This document shows, piece after piece, positions 60,584-64,000 of a stretch of 64,000 nucleotides of DNA. The notes under the pieces were generated by a model, which had not been told where the DNA came from, made no database searches, and saw only the letters and a program-made list of their open reading frames with translations. The DNA lies in assembly GCF_002813375.1 (NCBI RefSeq), contig NZ_PHUJ01000003.1, forward strand, positions 124,001 to 188,000. Direction: 5' to 3'. The DNA comes from Pseudonocardia alni (GTDB lineage Bacteria > Actinomycetota > Actinomycetes > Mycobacteriales > Pseudonocardiaceae). The position numbers and the translations under genes were made by a program. Every line of letters begins with the position of its first letter. The stretch's first letter is position 1.

Positions 60584-61329
60584 CGGTCGACCCGGCGCCG
60601 ATCAGCGGACGCCAGCCACGGGCCGTGCGGACCGCGCTCGCGGTGCTCGAGGAGGTCGTCGCGGCCGGACCCGGGGTCACCGCCAAGGAGATCTCGACGG
60701 CGCTGCGGCTGCCCCCGGCGACCACCTACCGGGTGCTGAACCTGCTCGTCGGCGAGGAGTACCTGGTCCGGCTGCCCGACCTGCGCGGCTTCGCGCTCGG
60801 GCGCCGTGCCGCGCGGCTGTCCCCGGTCGCGGTCCCGCGGCTGCCGACCGCCGCGCGCACCGTCGTCGACCACCTGCGCGGCCGGGTCCGTTGGGGGGTG
60901 CACCTGGCGATCTTCGACGGCGCCCGGCTGCAGGTCCTCGACCCGGACCCGGACCACCCGCCCAGCGACGCCGACCTGCTCGCCCGGCTGCCCCAGGCCT
61001 CCGCGCTGGGCAGGCTGCTGCTCGCCGAGCAGCCCGACTGGCGGGCCCTGGTCCGCGACCTGCGCCCGGTCACCGACCGCACCGTCACCGACCCGGACGC
61101 GCTCGACGCCGTCCTCGACGCCGTCCGCCGCGACGGCCTGGCCACCCAGACCGGTCAGCTGCGCCCGGACCGCGGGTGCCTGGCCGTACCGGTCCGTTCG
61201 CCCGCAGACGGGGCGCTCGTCGCGGGTCTCGCGCTGTCCGGCCCGGCGACCCGGGTCGCCGACCCGGACCCCGAGCTGGTCACCCTGCTGCGCGAGCACG
61301 CCACGACACTGGGGCCGCTGCTCGGCTGA
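60580..61329 (+). CDS. IclR-family transcriptional regulator
   Basis: A 249-residue regulator. HTH: PGVTAKEISTALRLPPATTY with RVLNLLVGEEYLVRL. The effector domain includes RGRVRWGVHLAIFDGARLQV and TGQLRPDRGCLAVPVRSPAD. Co-transcribed with the second APC permease by a GTGA overlap. It likely controls both divergent amine operons through the palindrome at 59055-59073. Confidence 0.9.
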   Translation: MTVDPAPISGRQPRAVRTALAVLEEVVAAGPGVTAKEISTALRLPPATTYRVLNLLVGEEYLVRLPDLRGFALGRRAARLSPVAVPRLPTAARTVVDHLRGRVRWGVHLAIFDGARLQVLDPDPDHPPSDADLLARLPQASALGRLLLAEQPDWRALVRDLRPVTDRTVTDPDALDAVLDAVRRDGLATQTGQLRPDRGCLAVPVRSPADGALVAGLALSGPATRVADPDPELVTLLREHATTLGPLLG

Positions 61330-61357
61330 GCCACCGCGCCGGTCACCCCCGGCGCGG

Positions 61358-61744
61358 TCACTGCTCCAGCTCGGCCAGGTCCTTGCGCGCCCGCTCCAGC
61401 TCGGCCTCCAGTTCCGCCACCCGCGCGGCCTTCGCCGACCGGGCGCCCTCGATGAGCTCGTCGACCGGACCGGACAGGTCGGCGTGCAGCGCCGCAGCCG
61501 CCGCGGACACCGCCGACGCCGTCACCGGCAGGCCGCGGGCCACCCACGTGGTGCCCTGCTTCAGCTCGGCCTGCCAGTCGCCGTCGGCGGAACCGCTGAC
61601 GGTCAGGGTCATGGTCACGACCCGGGTGGTGCGGGCCGTCGAGCCCGGTGGCCTGCCCCGCCTCCGCTTCGGCGGTTCGGGCGCCGGGGTGCTCGCGGTG
61701 TCCGCGGGCGGGGTCTCCCCGCCGGTCGTCAGCTCGTCGTCCAC
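61358..61744 (-). CDS. Small protein with AT-hook-like tail and C-terminal coiled coil
   Basis: A 128-residue unrecognised protein. It has a Pro/Thr-rich N terminus, an AT-hook-like segment (PPKRRRGRPPGSTARTTR), a beta-rich middle (VVTMTLTVSGSADGDWQAEL, KQGTTWVARGLPVTASAV) and a C-terminal heptad-rich helix (AARVAELEAELERARKDLAE). This suggests a small DNA-associated protein that oligomerises. GTG at 61744 has a weak AGGA site upstream. Confidence 0.65.
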   Translation of the reverse strand: MDDELTTGGETPPADTASTPAPEPPKRRRGRPPGSTARTTRVVTMTLTVSGSADGDWQAELKQGTTWVARGLPVTASAVSAAAAALHADLSGPVDELIEGARSAKAARVAELEAELERARKDLAELEQ

Positions 61745-61939
61745 GTGCGTCCTCGTCCCTCTCCACTCGGCTGCACGGCCAGGTACAAGGGTGATTCACG
61801 AACGCCCGTTCGCCGGTAGCGACCCGCCCGGTTGGTCCGTGTGGGTGTCGACGTCCGGTGCCCGCTCACGGTCCGGGGCGGTGGCGGTCACCCACAGGAG
61901 GATCTGCGTCCGGGTGGCCCGGCTGCCAGCATCGCGGGC

Positions 61940-62320
61940 ATGCGCATCGACCACCTCGACCACCTCGTGCTGACCGTCGCCGACGTCGACGCCACCGTCG
62001 CGTTCTACACCCGGGTGCTCGGGATGGAGCCCGTCGAGTTCGGCGGCGGGCGCCGCGCACTCGCCTTCGGCCCCAGCAAGATCAACCTGCACGAGGCGGG
62101 GCGGGAGTTCGAGCCGAAGGCCGAGCGGCCCACTCCGGGCAGCGCCGACCTGTGCCTGATCACCCTCGACCCGATCGAGCAGGTCCGGCGCGAGCTGGCC
62201 GAGGCCGGCGTGGCCGTCGAGCAGGGGCCGGTCGAGCGGACCCGGGCCCGGGGGCCGCTGCTCAGCGTCTACCTGCGCGATCCGGACGGGAACCTCGTCG
62301 AGATCAGCAACGAGGTCTGA
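61940..62320 (+). CDS. VOC family protein (glyoxalase/dioxygenase fold)
   Basis: A 126-residue VOC protein with two beta-alpha-beta-beta-beta units: IDHLDHLVLTVADVDATVAF with YTRVLGMEPVEFG, and SVYLRDPDGNLVEISNEV at the C terminus. The metal-ligand set (His near the start, Glu near the end) is in place. Substrate unknown. The ATG lies 7 nt after CAGCAT (61927-61932), a leaderless pattern. Its 3' end overlaps the convergent TMEM175-like gene by 17 bp. Confidence 0.87.
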   Translation: MRIDHLDHLVLTVADVDATVAFYTRVLGMEPVEFGGGRRALAFGPSKINLHEAGREFEPKAERPTPGSADLCLITLDPIEQVRRELAEAGVAVEQGPVERTRARGPLLSVYLRDPDGNLVEISNEV

Positions 62321-62972
62321 GCCTCACGCGGTGTCCGGCGTGCCCCCCCTGCGCGCGGGCCCGCGCCGCGCGGTGCTCGGGGAACAGCCGCTCCGCGACG
62401 GCCGAGACCGGGATGGTGAGCAGCCAGGACAGCATCGCCCAGGTCGGGCTCAGCGGGGCGATCACCAGCGACGGCAGGAACGACACCACCGGCGCCAGCC
62501 CGTTGACCAGCGTGTGGCGGGCCTCGTCCGGGGTCACGTCGGCGCGGGTCAGGCGGCCGCGGTAGGAGCCGTAGGCCCACATCGCGGCGGAGAACGAGCC
62601 GATGACGACCAGGGTGGCCGCATACAGCACGACGGCCGCGGTGCTGTCGCCGTGCCCGCCGAGCAGCGACGTCGGGAACGGCAGGAACGCGATGCCGAAC
62701 AGGTAGCCGAGGTTGAGCGTCGTCATCCGGGCGTCGGCGCGGTCGAAGCGGGCGAACAGCTGGTGGTGGACCGTCCAGTACCGCCCGATCACCGCGAAGC
62801 TCAGCGCGAAGGTGAGCATCCGCGGCAGCAGCTCCACCAGCTGCGGGGCGACCGGGCCCGGGCCGAACTCGGCGTCGGTCAGCGGCAGCACCAGCAGCGT
62901 GATCGCGATGGCGAACACCCCGTCGCTGAAGAACGTGATCCGTTCCAGCCCGACCTCGACCCGCCGCCGCAT
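62304..62972 (-). CDS. TMEM175-family potassium channel-like protein (DUF1211)
   Basis: A 222-residue membrane protein with the family's helix-1 signature RITFFSDGVFAIAITLLVL and about six hydrophobic helices. Bacterial TMEM175 proteins are potassium-selective channels; function here is inferred. ATG at 62972 has AAAGGA upstream and is preferred to the in-frame start at 62993. The C terminus is basic (HRAARARAQGGHAGHRVRLR). Confidence 0.85.
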   Translation of the reverse strand: MRRRVEVGLERITFFSDGVFAIAITLLVLPLTDAEFGPGPVAPQLVELLPRMLTFALSFAVIGRYWTVHHQLFARFDRADARMTTLNLGYLFGIAFLPFPTSLLGGHGDSTAAVVLYAATLVVIGSFSAAMWAYGSYRGRLTRADVTPDEARHTLVNGLAPVVSFLPSLVIAPLSPTWAMLSWLLTIPVSAVAERLFPEHRAARARAQGGHAGHRVRLRPRC

Positions 62973-63042
62973 CCCTGTCCTTTCCCCGCGCAACGGTGCT
63001 CATCGTGCCCTACCGGCCGCCACGGACCTAGGCTGGTCCGTC

Positions 63043-64000
63043 GTGACGTCCCCGCTCGTGCGCACCGTCCGCTTCCACGCCACGGGCGGCCCGGAGGTGC
63101 TGCGGATCGAGCGGCTGCCGCTGCGCGCCCCGGGCCCGGGGGAGGTGCGGATCCGGGTGCACGCGGTCGGGCTCAACCGCTCCGAGGTCAACTTCCGCCG
63201 CGGCACCTACCTCGACGCCCCGGTGCTCCCCGCGGGCCTGGGCAGCGAGTGCTCGGGCACCGTGCTCGGGACCGGTCCGGGGGTGACGGGCTGGGCGCCC
63301 GGCGACGAGGTGTGCGTGATCCCGGCGTCGTCGCAGAACGAGCACCCGGTCTACGCCGACGAGGCCGTCGTACCGGTCCGGTCGCTGCTGGCCCGCCCGC
63401 CCGGTCTCGACGACGACGGCGCCGCCGCGCTGTGGATGCCGCTGCTGACCGTGTGGGGCATGACCCGCCACGCCGTCCGGCTGCGGGAGGGGGACCGGCT
63501 CGTCGTCACGGCCGCGGCGAACAGCATCGGGGCCGCGGCGCTGCAGGTCGCGCGGCACCTCGGGGTGCACGCCGTCGCCGTCGTGCCCGACGACCGGCAC
63601 GCCACGGTCCTGCGCTCCGCCGGGGCCGCCGAGGTGCTGACCGGCACGCCCGACGCCGAGACGCTGCGGTCCGCGCTCGGCGGCGGCGCCGACCTGGTCC
63701 TCGACGCCGAGGGCGGTCCCGGCGTCGCCCGGCTGGTGCGGGCCTGCGCCCCGGGCGGCGCGGTGATCGTCCACGGCGGACTGTCCGGGGAGCCGACACC
63801 GCTGCCCGCGGCCGGGTACGCGCCGGTGTGGCTGCGCCGCTTCCACGTCCGCGAGGTCACCGGCGACGCGGCGGTGCTGGCCCGCGCCGAGGCGTTCGCC
63901 CGCGCCGGGCTCGCCGCGGGCACGCTCATCCCGCTGGTGGAGCGGGTCTTCGACCTGGACGACGGCGTCGCGGCCGTCGCCGCCGCACACGCGCACCTGG
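63043..64000 (+). CDS. Zinc-type alcohol dehydrogenase/quinone oxidoreductase, 5' part
   Basis: An MDR-superfamily reductase cut by the window end; 319 codons visible with no stop. The N-terminal GroES-like domain has VRFHATGGPEVLRIERLPLR and GLGSECSGTVLGTGPGVTGW; the nucleotide-binding domain has LVVTAAANSIGAAALQVARH. Catalytic-zinc Cys are lacking, so it resembles zinc-free quinone oxidoreductases. GTG lies 8 nt after TAGGCT (63029-63034), a leaderless pattern. Confidence 0.88.
   Translation, partial: MTSPLVRTVRFHATGGPEVLRIERLPLRAPGPGEVRIRVHAVGLNRSEVNFRRGTYLDAPVLPAGLGSECSGTVLGTGPGVTGWAPGDEVCVIPASSQNEHPVYADEAVVPVRSLLARPPGLDDDGAAALWMPLLTVWGMTRHAVRLREGDRLVVTAAANSIGAAALQVARHLGVHAVAVVPDDRHATVLRSAGAAEVLTGTPDAETLRSALGGGADLVLDAEGGPGVARLVRACAPGGAVIVHGGLSGEPTPLPAAGYAPVWLRRFHVREVTGDAAVLARAEAFARAGLAAGTLIPLVERVFDLDDGVAAVAAAHAHL

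Overview
The window is a very GC-rich chromosomal segment from an actinobacterium, most likely a Pseudonocardia or a close relative (Pseudonocardiaceae). I infer this from base composition, from actinobacterial gene types (XRE/DUF397 pair, SAV2177-type methyltransferase, two mycothiol-dependent-isomerase-like proteins, a conservon CvnA-like kinase, IdeR boxes) and from a strong leaderless-transcript signature. About sixty genes are packed tightly. I saw no rRNA, tRNA, CRISPR array, transposase or phage gene. No stretch longer than 300 bases lacks a gene.

Layout. 1-5.5 kb: the end of a two-component system, then two DUF3500 paralogues flanking an acetyl-CoA synthetase and a small ABM-domain monooxygenase. 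5.5-10.7 kb: a membrane-anchored unknown, an Lrp/AsnC regulator, an FAD monooxygenase with a palindromic operator, a serine beta-lactamase-like hydrolase and a SAV2177 methyltransferase. 10.9-14.4 kb: XRE regulator, DUF397 protein, another methyltransferase and PPK2. 14.4-16.2 kb: siderophore lipoprotein and siderophore reductase under an IdeR box. 16.4-21.9 kb: SDR, acetamidase/formamidase, YciO, an orphan CvnA-like kinase and an RNA pseudouridine synthase. 21.9-26.2 kb: a LysE exporter, then an operon of GntP-type permease, CaiB/BaiF CoA-transferase and HMG-CoA-lyase, which reads as uptake, activation and cleavage of a branched hydroxy-dicarboxylate such as 3-hydroxy-3-methylglutarate.

26.3-34.1 kb: AraC regulator, DinB-fold protein, xylulokinase with IclR regulator, a small conserved protein, an SDR/phosphotransferase pair, and a P450 divergent from a TetR regulator. 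34.1-38.0 kb: lutABC lactate oxidation genes divergent from a FadR-type regulator with two perfect operators. 38.0-43.0 kb: small enzymes, including an overlapping pair (formyl-THF cyclo-ligase-like, macrodomain) followed by a gamma carbonic anhydrase. 43.0-51.9 kb: a complete recC-recB-recD operon.

51.9-55.3 kb: an SDR with an N-terminal Cys4 knuckle, heme oxygenase controlled by what looks like both IdeR and a TetR repressor, and a Prx5-type peroxiredoxin. 55.4-61.3 kb: an amine-catabolic locus (copper amine oxidase plus APC permease) divergent from a second APC permease and an IclR regulator, with a perfect palindrome between. 61.3-64.0 kb: a small AT-hook-like protein, a VOC protein, a TMEM175-like channel and a truncated quinone oxidoreductase.

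The window as a whole looks like core and catabolic chromosome rather than a mobile island. The most interesting items are regulatory: an overlapping bidirectional leaderless promoter, dual control of heme oxygenase, the amine locus palindrome and several clean operators. Three gene-level oddities also stand out: the orphan CvnA, the Cys4-SDR, and the metabolite-repair-like pair.
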